Shown here: piece after piece, positions 8,306 through 18,173 of the stretch | How the letters are laid out: every line of letters begins with the position of its first letter | Position numbering within the stretch: the stretch's first letter is position 1 | NCBI RefSeq assembly: GCF_028737205.1 | Contig: NZ_JAQZAL010000002.1 | Location: 124,001-188,000, forward strand | Origin: Actinomycetospora lutea | Lineage (GTDB): Bacteria; Actinomycetota; Actinomycetes; Mycobacteriales; Pseudonocardiaceae | Direction: 5' to 3' | DNA length: 64,000 nucleotides | Program-made: the position numbers and the translations under genes | Notes under the pieces: generated by a model | Seen by the model: the letters and a program-made list of their open reading frames with translations, nothing else | Database searches by the model: none | What the model was told of the DNA's origin: nothing

Positions 8306-10198
8306 TCAGCGTGACGTCAGTCCCACGAGGAGGTCGGCGCGCCGGTCGGCGTCCTCGGCGCGGGCGTGGTGCGACCAGGCGACGAGCACCGCGATCACCG
8401 CGCCGAGCAGCGGCAGGTCGCCCAGCAGCCAGGCCAGGGCACCGGCGAGGTGCTGGTCGGCGAGCAGGTCCGGCGCCCACGGCAGGCGCAGGCGCACGAA
8501 GAAGTCGTCGACGAAGACCTGCCCGCTCCCCCCGTCCGCCGGGAGCACCGGGGTGCGCGACACCGGGTGGTCGGCCGCGAGCAGGGCCAGCCCGACGAGC
8601 GCGTGCACCGGCATGGAGGCGAGGAGAAACGTCAGCCGGGCGATCGGGGGCAGGCCCGGCCCGTCCGGCGGCCCGGCGACCAGCGGGCCGAGGAACAGCA
8701 CCCCGACCAGCAGGAACCACAGGGTCATCAGCGGCTGCAGCCAGCCCAGCGGCTGGGTCAGCGCGAACACGGGGGTGAGGTAGAGCAGCGCCGGCGACCC
8801 GACGACCAGCACCAGCGCCACGGCGGGGTGGCTCGCCCGGCGCGGCGTCGGCGCGGCGAGCAGGTGCTCGAGCCACTCCGCGGGTCCTTCCCGCGAGCCC
8901 TCGGGCAGCGTGCGCCGGGCCAGGACGACCGGCGCGCCGAGCGCCCAGAGCAGCGGGACGGCGGTGGCGACGAGCATGTGTCCCGCGATGTGGACGCTGA
9001 GCACCGCCGGCCCGTAGCGCCCCAGCCCCGACGAGGTCGCGACGACGAGCAGCGCGCAGCCCGCGAACCACGCCACCGCGCGCCCCCGCGGCCAGCGCGC
9101 CCCCTCGCGGGCCAGCCGGCGCAGCCCGGCGGCGTACAGCGCGGCGAGGACGACGGCCAGGGTCAGCGTCGTGAGCTCGGGGCGCCAGGAGGTCGCGAGC
9201 ACCGCCGGCGTCGGCGGCGCCGCCAGCCCGTAGCCGAGGAGCGCGGTCGGGGTGCTCGTCGCGCCCGGCGCCTGCACCGGCGGCACCGCCCGGGTGGCGA
9301 CCGCCGACAGGCCCACCACGGCGGCGAGCACCGCCAGCTCCACCGGCCACGCCACCCGCCCGGTGCGGCGGCGCCACAGCACCCCGCCGGCCACGAGGGA
9401 CAGGGCGGCGCCGAGCAGCACGAGGACCGTCCAGTCGAGGCCCGCGCCGGGTCCGCCCGGACCGCTCAGGGCGACGATCGCGGCCAGGGCCCCCGAGGCG
9501 ACGGTGACGATGCCGGCGGCCGTGCCGATCCGCGCGGCGCGCCACCACTCGCGAGCACCGCCCCGCACGACCACCAGCACCCCGAGCGTGCCGAGCCACA
9601 CCGCGGCGGCCACGACGTGGAACGCGGTGCTCGACAGGGCGAGGTCGCGGCCCACGCCGTCGGCGGCGTGCCCGGTGGCCACCGGCACCAGCACCGTGGC
9701 CACCGCGAGCGCGAGCACCCCGGCGCCGCCGCTCCAGCACCGGACCTCGCCGGCCGCCACCGCCGTCGCGACGCCCAGCACGGCGGCGACCAGCCAGCCG
9801 ACCGGCTCGCCGCGCGCGAGCATGGTCGTGACGAGATCCGGGCCGAGCGGGACGTGCCCGCCCAGCGAGTCGGCCAGCGACGCGGGCACCGACAGCGCCG
9901 CGCCCGCCGCCCCGACCCAGCCCGCCCACCGGGCGATGGCCAGGGCGCGGCGCCCGGTCGGGCTGAACGCGGTGGTGCCGACCGCCGGCGTGGCGACGAC
10001 CAGCGCCACCAGCAGGCCGCCGACGGTCGCGGCGCCGGCGAGGTCGACGACCGTGCGCAGCACCGGCACGAGCACGCGGACCAGGACGCCCGGGTCGGCG
10101 AGGCCGAGGTCGGGATAGCCGACCGGGCCGCGGACCAGCACCGCGACGGCCGCGGCGACCAGGCCCACGCCCGCGGCGAGGGCGGCGCCGCGTCTCAC
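8306..10198 (-). CDS. CopD-CtaG fusion: copper-related membrane protein and cytochrome oxidase assembly domain
   Basis: About 630 residues with some 15 membrane helices. The N-terminal half matches CopD-type copper-resistance membrane proteins (ALSSTAFHVVAAAVWLGTLGVLVV, with a membrane histidine). The C-terminal half (from about 370) matches caa3_CtaG, with SVHIAGHMLVATAVPLLWALGAPV, MTLWFLLVGVLFLGPL, SMPVHALVGLALL and LADQHLAGALAWLLGDLP, whose histidines are probable copper ligands. Such fusions are common in actinobacteria and are linked to copper delivery to cytochrome oxidase. The GTG start overlaps the preceding gene's stop (GTGA), so both belong to one transcript. Confidence 0.9.
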   Translation of the reverse strand: MRRGAALAAGVGLVAAAVAVLVRGPVGYPDLGLADPGVLVRVLVPVLRTVVDLAGAATVGGLLVALVVATPAVGTTAFSPTGRRALAIARWAGWVGAAGAALSVPASLADSLGGHVPLGPDLVTTMLARGEPVGWLVAAVLGVATAVAAGEVRCWSGGAGVLALAVATVLVPVATGHAADGVGRDLALSSTAFHVVAAAVWLGTLGVLVVVRGGAREWWRAARIGTAAGIVTVASGALAAIVALSGPGGPGAGLDWTVLVLLGAALSLVAGGVLWRRRTGRVAWPVELAVLAAVVGLSAVATRAVPPVQAPGATSTPTALLGYGLAAPPTPAVLATSWRPELTTLTLAVVLAALYAAGLRRLAREGARWPRGRAVAWFAGCALLVVATSSGLGRYGPAVLSVHIAGHMLVATAVPLLWALGAPVVLARRTLPEGSREGPAEWLEHLLAAPTPRRASHPAVALVLVVGSPALLYLTPVFALTQPLGWLQPLMTLWFLLVGVLFLGPLVAGPPDGPGLPPIARLTFLLASMPVHALVGLALLAADHPVSRTPVLPADGGSGQVFVDDFFVRLRLPWAPDLLADQHLAGALAWLLGDLPLLGAVIAVLVAWSHHARAEDADRRADLLVGLTSR

Positions 10199-10611
10199 GG
10201 GTCGATCTCGCTCGGGTAGCGGGCGCGGTACTCGTCGAGGTGTTGGGACTTGCAGACGTGCTGTTCCTTCTCGTTCTGCGCCTGGCGCATGCACTCGTCG
10301 AGCGTGCGCACGCCGCCGGTCTCGAGGTAGGTGACGGCGCCGGCGAGGGTGCTCCACTCGACGGCCACCGCGATCGCGACGGCGACGAGTCCCAGGGCGA
10401 GCCCCGTGAGCGGCCCCCGGCGGGAGCCGTCCCGGCCGCGCAGGCGTGCGACGGCGACCAGGGCCACGGCCACCGCGACCAGCCCCAGCGCCAGTCCGCC
10501 CCACCCCGTCCACGCGCTGACCAGCGCCATCACGCCCAGCACGGGCGCCGCGACGACGATCCCGGGGCGCCGGCGCTCGGCGGCCGTCGTCGCGTCGGGT
10601 TCCGGGGGCAC
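10195..10611 (-). CDS. Small membrane protein with extracytoplasmic Cys pair (DUF4190-like)
   Basis: 138 residues from a GTG. A charged N-terminus (PPEPDATTAAERRRP) precedes two helices in a hairpin (about 18-55, VLGVMALVSAWTGWGGLALGL) and a third hydrophobic segment (about 70-88), an arrangement like DUF4190 proteins. The C-terminal 45 residues are polar and contain two cysteines in LDECMRQAQNEKEQHVCKSQ, spaced to form a disulfide or a metal site if exposed outside. Its stop overlaps the start of the CopD-CtaG gene by 4 bp, suggesting a linked role in copper or oxidase assembly; this is inference. Confidence 0.72.
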   Translation of the reverse strand: MPPEPDATTAAERRRPGIVVAAPVLGVMALVSAWTGWGGLALGLVAVAVALVAVARLRGRDGSRRGPLTGLALGLVAVAIAVAVEWSTLAGAVTYLETGGVRTLDECMRQAQNEKEQHVCKSQHLDEYRARYPSEIDP

Positions 10612-10718
10612 GCTCCGATCGTGGCAAGAGCGCGCCGTGTCCCCGGCCCCGGGGTGCCGCCGCGGGTGGTCGGTGTCCGGAAAGTGCGGCGGCGTCCGGA
10701 GTGTTCGGCGCCGGGCCC

Positions 10719-11717
10719 TCAGCCCGGCGGCGCGAAGCCCGAGGACGGTCCCGCCGAGCCCGGCGGCGCCGACGACCCCGGCGGGGCGCCCGGGGCCCAC
10801 CGCGACGCGGGCGAAGCGCCCGCCGCCGCGCCGGACCAGGGCGACGTCGGCGCCGGGGCCGGTCCGGAGGGCGGGGCCGGTGCGGAGGGCGGGGCCGGGC
10901 CGTTCACCGGTGCGCCGGACGAGGGCGGGGGGACGGGAGCCGGAGCCCCGGCCCACGGCGACCCGCCCAGCCGCTCGGTCTCGCGGCGCCGGCGCTCGCC
11001 CAGCACGGCGAGCAGGTAGGCCTCGGGCGGGGTGCCGGGCGGCGGGGGCGGCGCGACGCGGGCGGCGACGTCGGCGGCGAGCCGCCCGCCGAGCTGGGCG
11101 CGCATCGGCGGGGCGAGCTGGGCGGCGCGCACGAGGAACTGGCGGGCGGCGAGGGCGAGGTCGTCGGGGAGGTCGGCGAGCTCGCAGCGCTGCGCCCAGC
11201 CGGCGAGACGGGGATCCGGCGGCGGGAGGCCGGGCAGCCCCGTGCGCGGGAGGCGTTCGCGGACGACCACGGTGCCGGCCAGCAGGTCGCCGACCCGCTG
11301 GCCGCGGGCCGTGCTCGCCGACACGACGATGCCGATCACGCCGGTGAAGAACGAGAGCAGCCCGAAGTCGACGATGAACCCGGCGAGCGCGCGGGCCAGC
11401 GCGTGGCGGAAGACGATCGGGCCGCCGTCGGTGCGGACCACCCGCAGGCCCATCGCGTACTTCCCGGGCGACCGGCCGCGGGTCAGCGTCTCCCAGAGCA
11501 GCGGGTAGCCCACGAACACCCCGACGACGATCGCGAGGCCCGCGGCGGCGGCCAGCGCGTCGTCGACCTCGGAGCCGGCCAGCTCGACCACCAGCAGCAC
11601 GCCGAGCAGCAGCACGAGCATGATCAGGATGTCGAGGCCGATCGCCAGCGCCCGGCTGGGCAGGCGGGCGGTGCGCACGTCCAGCTCGACGGCCTCGCCG
11701 ATCACCACCCGGTCCAC
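10719..11717 (-). CDS. RDD-family membrane protein with proline-rich tail
   Basis: 332 residues. The RDD domain fills residues 10-165: the start VVIGEAVELDVRTARLPSRALAIGLDILIM holds the conserved Arg and Asp, and GRSPGKYAMGLRVV is the second family signature. Three to four membrane helices. After about residue 220 the chain becomes a low-complexity Pro/Ala/Gly/Ser tail, so the cytoplasmic part is probably disordered. In mycobacteria an RDD protein (Rv3695) sits beside a SpoIIM-like protein and the moxR2/DUF58 genes; here the SpoIIM-like gene is divergent 49 bp away and the MoxR operon is 3 kb away, so the same functional module seems conserved but split. Confidence 0.86.
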   Translation of the reverse strand: MDRVVIGEAVELDVRTARLPSRALAIGLDILIMLVLLLGVLLVVELAGSEVDDALAAAAGLAIVVGVFVGYPLLWETLTRGRSPGKYAMGLRVVRTDGGPIVFRHALARALAGFIVDFGLLSFFTGVIGIVVSASTARGQRVGDLLAGTVVVRERLPRTGLPGLPPPDPRLAGWAQRCELADLPDDLALAARQFLVRAAQLAPPMRAQLGGRLAADVAARVAPPPPPGTPPEAYLLAVLGERRRRETERLGGSPWAGAPAPVPPPSSGAPVNGPAPPSAPAPPSGPAPAPTSPWSGAAAGASPASRWAPGAPPGSSAPPGSAGPSSGFAPPG

Positions 11718-11766
11718 GGCGCCATCGTGCCAGCGCCCGTCGGGGGCCGGTGGGAGGATCGCGGTC

Positions 11767-12774
11767 GTGGACGTCGACGCCTACGTGGCCGCGCACCGGC
11801 CCGCGTGGGACCGCCTCGCGGACCTGCTCGACCGCCGCCGGTGGACGGGCGCGGAGGTCGACGAGGCGGTGGCGCTCTACGAGCGCACGGCCACCCACCT
11901 CTCGGTCGTGCGCTCCACCTCGCCCGACCCGGCGCTGGTCGCCCGGCTGTCGACGCTGGTCGCGCGGGCCCGCACGGCGATCACCGGGTCGACGACGGCG
12001 TCGTGGCGGGACCTCACCCGGTTCGCCACGGTCGGGTTCGCGGTGGCGCTGGCCGCCTCGTGGCGGTGGTGGCTGACGACGCTGGCGGTGTCGTCGGTGG
12101 TCATGGTGGCGGTCGGGGTGTGGGTCGCCCGCTCCCCCGACGTCCAGGCCGCGCTGCTGCCCCCGGAGGAGACCCGGCGGCTGGTCGAGGAGGACTTCGC
12201 GTCCTACTACAGCTCCGACCCGGCGTCGTCGTTCGCCGCCCGGGTGTGGACCAACAACGCCTGGATCGCCGCCATCTGCCTCGTCTCGGGCGTGCTGATC
12301 CTCCCGGTGCTCTGGGTGATGCTCCAGAACGTCGTCAACATCGGGGTCTCCGGCGGCATCCTCGCCGCCAACGGCCGCGCCGACCTGTTCTTCGGGCTGA
12401 TCACCCCCCACGGCCTGCTCGAGCTCACCGCGCTGTTCGTCGCGGCCGGGGCGGGGATGCGGCTCGGGTGGGCGTGGATCGATCCGGGGCCGCTCCCGCG
12501 CTCCGAGTCGCTGGCCCGCCAGGGACGCACCACGGTCGGCATGGCGCTCGGCGTGGCGGTGCTGCTGGCGATCTCGGGCGTCATCGAGGCGTTCGTGACA
12601 CCCTCGGGGCTGCCGACCGCGGCCCGCATCGGCATCGGGGTGCTCGCCGAGCTGGGCTTCGTCGCCTACGTGCTCTGGGGTGCGGCCCTCGTGCGGCGCC
12701 ACGGGGCCACCGCGCCGTCGCTCGCCGACCTCGCCGCCGATCGGCGCGGCGCCGTCCTCCCAGCCGCGGGCTGA
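11767..12774 (+). CDS. Stage II sporulation protein M-like membrane protein (DUF95)
   Basis: 335 residues. The N-terminal 80 are a helical soluble segment (RPAWDRLADLLDR, ALYERTATHLSVVRS), as in the SpoIIM/DUF95 family of non-sporulating actinobacteria (mycobacterial Rv3694c type). Membrane helices follow at about 85-120, 160-195, 205-235 and 255-320, with the family segment FAARVWTNNAWIAAICLVSGVL and FFGLITPHGLLELTALFVA. The GTG start has a good GGGAGG site 8 bp upstream. Divergent from the RDD gene; probably works with it and the MoxR/DUF58 operon in envelope processes, but the actual activity is unknown. Confidence 0.88.
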   Translation: MDVDAYVAAHRPAWDRLADLLDRRRWTGAEVDEAVALYERTATHLSVVRSTSPDPALVARLSTLVARARTAITGSTTASWRDLTRFATVGFAVALAASWRWWLTTLAVSSVVMVAVGVWVARSPDVQAALLPPEETRRLVEEDFASYYSSDPASSFAARVWTNNAWIAAICLVSGVLILPVLWVMLQNVVNIGVSGGILAANGRADLFFGLITPHGLLELTALFVAAGAGMRLGWAWIDPGPLPRSESLARQGRTTVGMALGVAVLLAISGVIEAFVTPSGLPTAARIGIGVLAELGFVAYVLWGAALVRRHGATAPSLADLAADRRGAVLPAAG

Positions 12775-12778
12775 ACCG

Positions 12779-13345
12779 ATGGGCACCGTCCACGACGACC
12801 TGCTCGTCGGGCTGCGCCGCGCCCGCGACCGGATCGACCGCCACTACGCCGACCCGCTCGACCTCGACGCCCTCGCCGCGACCGCGGGCTTGTCCAAGTA
12901 CCACTTCCTGCGCTGCTTCGCCCGCACCTACGGCCTCACCCCGCACGCCTACCTCACCGAGCGCCGCGTGGAGCGCGCGCAGGACCTGCTGCGCGCCACC
13001 AACCTCACGGTCACCGAGGTGTGCTGGCTCGTCGGCTACTCGGGCCTCGGGTCGTTCTCGACGCGCTTCCGCCGCCTCGTGGGCTGCAGCCCGTCGGAGT
13101 ACCAGGCGCGCTGGGCGGCGACGGGCCCGCCGCGCATCCCGGGGTGCTTCGTGATGATGCACGGGCTCTCCGACCGCGCAGCGGAGCGGAGCCGGTCCGT
13201 CGACTCCGACCGCGCAGCGGAGCGGAGCCGGTCCGTCGACTCCGACCGCGCAGCGGAGCGGAGCCGGTCCATCGACTCCGACCGCGACCGCGCAATTCCG
13301 GAGAAGCCGGTGGGGGCCCGCCCGCCGGGACAATCCTCCGCATGA
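12779..13345 (+). CDS. AraC-family transcriptional regulator with repeat-bearing C-terminal tail
   Basis: 188 residues. The AraC/XylS HTH pair occupies residues 8-108: LDLDALAATAGLSKYHFLRCFARTYGLTPHAYLTERRVERAQDLL for the first HTH, VTEVCWLVGYSGLGSFSTRFRRLVGCSPSEYQ for the second. No ligand domain, so it belongs to the small AraC regulators often encoded directly before a VOC protein, as here; the stop overlaps the VOC start (ATGA). The tail after residue 125 is odd: it holds three copies of SDRAAERSRSVD made by a 36-bp tandem repeat and looks disordered. The functional protein may not need it. Confidence 0.88.
   Translation: MGTVHDDLLVGLRRARDRIDRHYADPLDLDALAATAGLSKYHFLRCFARTYGLTPHAYLTERRVERAQDLLRATNLTVTEVCWLVGYSGLGSFSTRFRRLVGCSPSEYQARWAATGPPRIPGCFVMMHGLSDRAAERSRSVDSDRAAERSRSVDSDRAAERSRSIDSDRDRAIPEKPVGARPPGQSSA
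13169..13276 (+). repeat. Three tandem copies of a 36-bp unit inside the AraC-type gene
   Basis: Units at 13169-13204, 13205-13240 and 13241-13276; the first two are identical and the third differs by one base (gtccgt to gtccat). A further partial copy (tccgaccgcg) begins at 13277. The unit length is a multiple of three, so the repeat keeps the reading frame and adds 12 residues per copy. The core gcgcagcggagcggagcc is itself repetitive. No spacers differ between copies, so it is not a CRISPR. Confidence 0.97.
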
Positions 13346-13770
13346 TCACCAACATCTCGCTGTTCACGCTGTACGTCACCGACCAGGACGACGCGAAGAA
13401 GTTCTACTGCGACGTGATGGGGTTCGTGGAGGGCACCGACGTCAGCATGGGCGAGGGCTTCCGCTGGGTGACCGTCAAGCACCCGCGGCAGCCGGAGCTC
13501 GAGGTGACGCTGATGGTCCCGGGCCCGCCGCTCAACGAGGAGATGGCCGGCGCCGTCCGCCGCGCGCTCGCGAGCGGCAGCATGGGCGGCTTCGGGCTCA
13601 CCACCGACGACTGCCGCGGCGAGTACGAGCGCCTCACCGAGCTCGGCGTCGAGTTCACCCAGGAGCCCTCCGAGCGGCCCTACGGCATCGAGGCCGTCAT
13701 GCGCGACAACTCCGGCAACTGGCTGGTCCTCGTGGAGCCCCGGGAGTTCAGCCCGGCCGACTTCGGCTGA
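13342..13770 (+). CDS. VOC-family (glyoxalase/bleomycin-resistance fold) protein
   Basis: 142 residues with the paired beta-alpha-beta-beta-beta modules of the vicinal oxygen chelate superfamily: SLFTLYVTDQDDAKKFYCDVMGF starts module 1 and GGFGLTTDDCRGEYERLTELGVEF starts module 2, ending GIEAVMRDNSGNWLVLVEP, where Glu is a likely metal ligand. The substrate cannot be read from sequence; relatives include glyoxalases, dioxygenases and resistance proteins. It is translationally coupled to the AraC regulator by a 4-bp overlap, a common pairing in actinobacteria. Confidence 0.9.
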   Translation: MITNISLFTLYVTDQDDAKKFYCDVMGFVEGTDVSMGEGFRWVTVKHPRQPELEVTLMVPGPPLNEEMAGAVRRALASGSMGGFGLTTDDCRGEYERLTELGVEFTQEPSERPYGIEAVMRDNSGNWLVLVEPREFSPADFG

Positions 13771-13812
13771 GCGGCTTCGGCCGGCCCCGCCGAGCTGGCA
13801 ACCTCTGGGGTC

Positions 13813-14643
13813 GTGGACGCACAGGCGGAGCAGACCGCGGCCTGGAACGGCACCGGCGGCGACGCCTGGGTGCGCCTCCAGCCCCTCCTCGACGCGACGT
13901 ACGCCCCGGTGGAGGAGCTGCTCGTCGGCCGGGTGGCGGCCGCGGCGGGGGGCTCGTCGCCGACGGTCCTCGACGTGGGGTGCGGGACCGGCGCGACGAC
14001 CCTGGCGCTCGCGCGGCGGCTCGGCCCGTCGGCGCGCTGCGTCGGGGTCGACCTCTCCGAGCCGATGATCGAGCTCGCCCGCCGACGGGCCGGGGACGGC
14101 GCGGTCGAGTTCCTCGTGGCCGACGCCGGGCGCCACCCGTTCGCCCCGGGCGGCGCGGACGTGATCGCGTCGCGGTTCGGGGTGATGTTCTTCGACGACC
14201 CGGTGGCGGCGTTCGCGAACCTGCGCGCCGCCACCCGCCCCGGCGGTGCCCTGCGCGCGGTCGTCTGGCGCACGCCGCGGGAGAACCCGTTCATGACGCG
14301 CGCCGGGGAGGCCGCCCCGCCCCTGCTCGAGGTGCCGCCGTGGGTGCCCGACGCCCCCGGTCCGTTCGCCCTCGCCGACCCCGACCGGACCCTGGGCCTG
14401 CTGCGCGCCGCGGGCTGGGCGACGGCGACCGCCGACCCGGTCGACCTCCCGTGCGGGTTCGCGGAGCGCGACCTCGACGACTACGTCGGCACCATGGGAC
14501 CGGTGGGCCGCGCGCTGGCCGGGCGGGACGCGGCGACCCGCGCGCAGGTCCTCGAGCACGTCCGGCCCGCGTTCGACGAGTTCCGCTCCGAGGGCGAGAT
14601 CCGGTTCACGGCGAAGTGCTGGCTGCTGTGGGCGCAGGCGTGA
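13813..14643 (+). CDS. Class I SAM-dependent methyltransferase
   Basis: 276 residues from a GTG. SAM-binding motif I is VLDVGCGTGATTLALARRLG (about 53-72), the acidic end of strand 2 is VGVDLSEPMIELAR, and motif II/post I features follow (FLVADAGRHPFAPGGADVIASRFGVMFF). The arrangement matches the UbiE/Methyltransf_25 group. There is no cofactor or ring-binding hallmark that would give the substrate. 43 bp after the VOC gene, possibly in the same transcript; convergent with the DUF58 gene with a 1-bp gap. Confidence 0.9.
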   Translation: MDAQAEQTAAWNGTGGDAWVRLQPLLDATYAPVEELLVGRVAAAAGGSSPTVLDVGCGTGATTLALARRLGPSARCVGVDLSEPMIELARRRAGDGAVEFLVADAGRHPFAPGGADVIASRFGVMFFDDPVAAFANLRAATRPGGALRAVVWRTPRENPFMTRAGEAAPPLLEVPPWVPDAPGPFALADPDRTLGLLRAAGWATATADPVDLPCGFAERDLDDYVGTMGPVGRALAGRDAATRAQVLEHVRPAFDEFRSEGEIRFTAKCWLLWAQA

Positions 14644-14644
14644 C

Positions 14645-15952
14645 TCAGAGCCGGCCCGCCGCCTTGAGCGCCAGATAGCGGTCGGCGACGGCCGGGGGCA
14701 GGTCGTCGGGCGCCGCGTCGACGATCTCCACCCCGCGGCGGGCCAGGCGCTCGGCGGTGCGGCGGCGGGCGTCGCGGGCGGTGCCGGCCGCGGCGGCGGT
14801 ATACACGGCCTCGGCGTCGCCGCGCCCGGCGGCCATCGTCGCGAGCTCCGGGTCGGCGACCGCGGCCAGCAGCAGGGTGTGCCGGCGCAGCAGCGCGCCC
14901 AGGACCGGGTCGAGGCCCTCGGTCACCGCCGCCTCCTCCAGTCCGGTGACCAGGACGACCAGGCTGCGCCGCCCGGCGCGCGCGAGGGCCGCGGCGGCGA
15001 GCAGGCGCATGTCGGTCTCGACCAGGCGCGGCTCGAGCGGCGCCATCGCGGTGACCAGCGCGGGCAGCAGGTCGCGCTGCGTCGCGCCCAGCACGGACGC
15101 GCGCACCTCGCGGTCGAGGGCGAGCAGGTCGACGCGGTCGCCGCCGCGCGAGGCCAGGGCGGCGAGCAGCAGGGCGGTGTCGAGCGCCGCATCCAGCCGG
15201 GGCGCGTCACCGACCCGCCCCGCGGCGCTGCGCCCGGTGTCGATGACGACGAGCACGTGGCGGTCACGCTCGGGGCGCCAGGTCCGGACGACGAGGTCGT
15301 GCGAGCGCGCCGAGGCCCGCCAGTCGATCGAGCGGACGTCGTCGCCCGCGACGTACTCGCGCAGCGAGTCGAACTCGGTGCCCTGCCCCCGCACCTGGAT
15401 CGCGCGGCGCCCGTCGAGCTCGCGCAGCCGGGCCAGCCGCGAGGGCAGGTGGCGGCGCGAGCCGAAGCCCGGGAGCACGCGCACCCGCGCCGGCACGACC
15501 CGCCGGCCCTGGCGGGCGCCGAGCCCGAGCGGTCCGAGCGAGCGCAGGGTGACCCGCACGGCGTCGCGGTCGCCGCGCCGGGTCGGGGCCAGGGTGGAGA
15601 CGACCCGGCGCCGCTCCCCCGCCGGCACGACCAGCCGGTGCCGTGCGGGCGTCGCACCGGCCGAGGGCTCCCAGGCGTCGCGCAGCAGCACGACCGCGCG
15701 GCGCCGCGCCGGGTTCGCGACACGCAGCGCGACCTGGACCGACTCGCCGAGGCGCACGCTGGTCACGCCGTCGGGGTCCTGCTCGCGGTCGAGGCGCAGG
15801 GTCCCCACCGGCACCGCGGCCAGCGCGTCGGCGATCGCCGCGAGGGCGAGCACGCCGGACACGACGAGCACCCCGGTCCCCGACGGCCAGAGCAGGCCGA
15901 CGACCAGCGCGCCCAGCGCGACGAGCAGCGCGAGGCGCCCGGTGACCGCCAT
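14645..15952 (-). CDS. DUF58 protein with N-terminal membrane anchor
   Basis: 435 residues. Two membrane helices (about 5-45) are followed by a beta-rich segment and then the DUF58 core: LREYVAGDDVRSIDWRASARSHDLVVRTWRPERDRHVLVVIDTGRSAAG, where the D-x-R-x-I-D-W motif is the family signature and HVLVVIDTGRS is the VWA-like metal-site region. It is the usual partner of MoxR AAA+ ATPases, thought to help in maturation or assembly of envelope or metal-containing complexes. Last gene of a five-gene operon, 3 bp after moxR; corresponds in position to mycobacterial Rv3693. Confidence 0.92.
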   Translation of the reverse strand: MAVTGRLALLVALGALVVGLLWPSGTGVLVVSGVLALAAIADALAAVPVGTLRLDREQDPDGVTSVRLGESVQVALRVANPARRRAVVLLRDAWEPSAGATPARHRLVVPAGERRRVVSTLAPTRRGDRDAVRVTLRSLGPLGLGARQGRRVVPARVRVLPGFGSRRHLPSRLARLRELDGRRAIQVRGQGTEFDSLREYVAGDDVRSIDWRASARSHDLVVRTWRPERDRHVLVVIDTGRSAAGRVGDAPRLDAALDTALLLAALASRGGDRVDLLALDREVRASVLGATQRDLLPALVTAMAPLEPRLVETDMRLLAAAALARAGRRSLVVLVTGLEEAAVTEGLDPVLGALLRRHTLLLAAVADPELATMAAGRGDAEAVYTAAAAGTARDARRRTAERLARRGVEIVDAAPDDLPPAVADRYLALKAAGRL

Positions 15953-15955
15953 GGT

Positions 15956-16972
<1,017 letters not shown>

Positions 16973-16976
16973 CCGA

Positions 16977-18173
16977 TCACGCGGACCCCCCGGAGGAGTC
17001 GGCGGCCGTGTCCCGCACGGCGCGGCGCAGCCCGTCGAGGTCGCCGGCGAGCGCGACCAGCGCCGGGTCGTCGGGCGGGACCGGACCCTCGAGCAGGGCC
17101 GCGACGTCGGCCGGCGGCCTCCCGGTGCGGGCGGTGACGGCGTCCACCACGGCCGCGGTCCCGCCGCCGCGCGGCACCCCGAGACGGGCGGCGAGCTCGC
17201 GGACCGCCTCGGCCCGCAGCGCCGCGGCGGCACGGTCGCGGGCCCCGGCGCGGCGGTAGAGCCGGGCGCGGCCGCGCACGGTCTCCCCGGCGGGCACGAC
17301 GACGGGCAGGTCCTCGGTCACGACGGGCCCGAGCCGCCGGCCCCGCCACAGGGCGACCGCGATCCCGGCGACGAGCAGCTGCAGCGGACCCCAGATCCAC
17401 CCGGCCGGCAGGAGCTCGGAGGTGCTGCGCTCCTGGCCGGGCTCCGCGGGCGGCGGGACCGGCAGGTACCAGAGCATCTCGGGGTGCGCGCCGAGCAGGT
17501 TGAGCGCGAGCGCGGCGTTGCCCCGTTCGTCGAGGGCGTCGTTGGTGAACGGGGTCGCGTCGCCCACCACCGTCACCGTGCGCCCGCGCTCGGGCACGCC
17601 GACCAGCGAGGCCGCCCCGGTCGGCCCGTCCGTGGGGTAGCAGCGCACGGCAGCGGGGACCGCCGGGTCGACGCCGTAGGCCGCGCCCGCGAGGTCGACG
17701 GGCCCGGCGCGCACGGCGGCGGGCAGGGCGCACGCCGGCTCGGTGGGCTCGGGCAGCTCGATGAGCTCGGTGCGCACGCCGGGGGCCAGCGCGGCCAGGG
17801 AGCGCTCGTCGGGGCGCACGAGCACGACGTCGGCCCCCGACGCGGCGAGGGCGTCGCGCTGGCGCGTGCTCATGCGCTCGGGGAAGGCGACGAACACCGT
17901 GCGGCCGGGTGCGGCGGTGGCCGGGTCGAGGTCGTCGACCGCCCGGACCCGCACCCCCTGGTCCTCGAGCAGCCGGGCCAGCGCCCGCGCGCCGTCGGGC
18001 GAGGCGCCCTCGGGGCTGAGGTCGCCGACGCGCGGGGCGGCGGTGAGCACCGCGACCAGGAGCGCGGCGCCGAGCACCAGCGCGACGATCAGCACCGGCC
18101 CGCGCCAGCGCCGGGCCCTCGCCGCGAACGCGCCGTTCGCTGCGTCGCCGCGCGCGAGGTCCCCGGTGATCAC
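16977..18173 (-). CDS. DUF4350 membrane protein of the MoxR operon
   Basis: 398 residues. Membrane helix at about 24-46, then an extracytoplasmic domain with the DUF4350 pattern (DGARALARLLEDQGVRVRAVDDLDPA, TVFVAFPERMSTRQRDALAASGADVVLV, VVGDATPFTNDALDERGNAALALNLLG), a second helix near 290-308, and a cytoplasmic helical tail. The fold is related to glutamine-amidotransferase-like domains but no catalytic triad is evident. GTG start overlapping the DUF4129 stop by 4 bp. Function unknown; always found with MoxR/DUF58/DUF4129. Confidence 0.9.
   Translation of the reverse strand: MITGDLARGDAANGAFAARARRWRGPVLIVALVLGAALLVAVLTAAPRVGDLSPEGASPDGARALARLLEDQGVRVRAVDDLDPATAAPGRTVFVAFPERMSTRQRDALAASGADVVLVRPDERSLAALAPGVRTELIELPEPTEPACALPAAVRAGPVDLAGAAYGVDPAVPAAVRCYPTDGPTGAASLVGVPERGRTVTVVGDATPFTNDALDERGNAALALNLLGAHPEMLWYLPVPPPAEPGQERSTSELLPAGWIWGPLQLLVAGIAVALWRGRRLGPVVTEDLPVVVPAGETVRGRARLYRRAGARDRAAAALRAEAVRELAARLGVPRGGGTAAVVDAVTARTGRPPADVAALLEGPVPPDDPALVALAGDLDGLRRAVRDTAADSSGGSA

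Noticed and set aside
10671-10712. Two tccgga hexamers as an operator pair
   Set aside because: Only 6 bp each in very GC-rich sequence; too likely by chance.
13169-13276. Possible CRISPR array
   Set aside because: The 36-bp units abut with no spacers and sit inside a gene; no cas genes.
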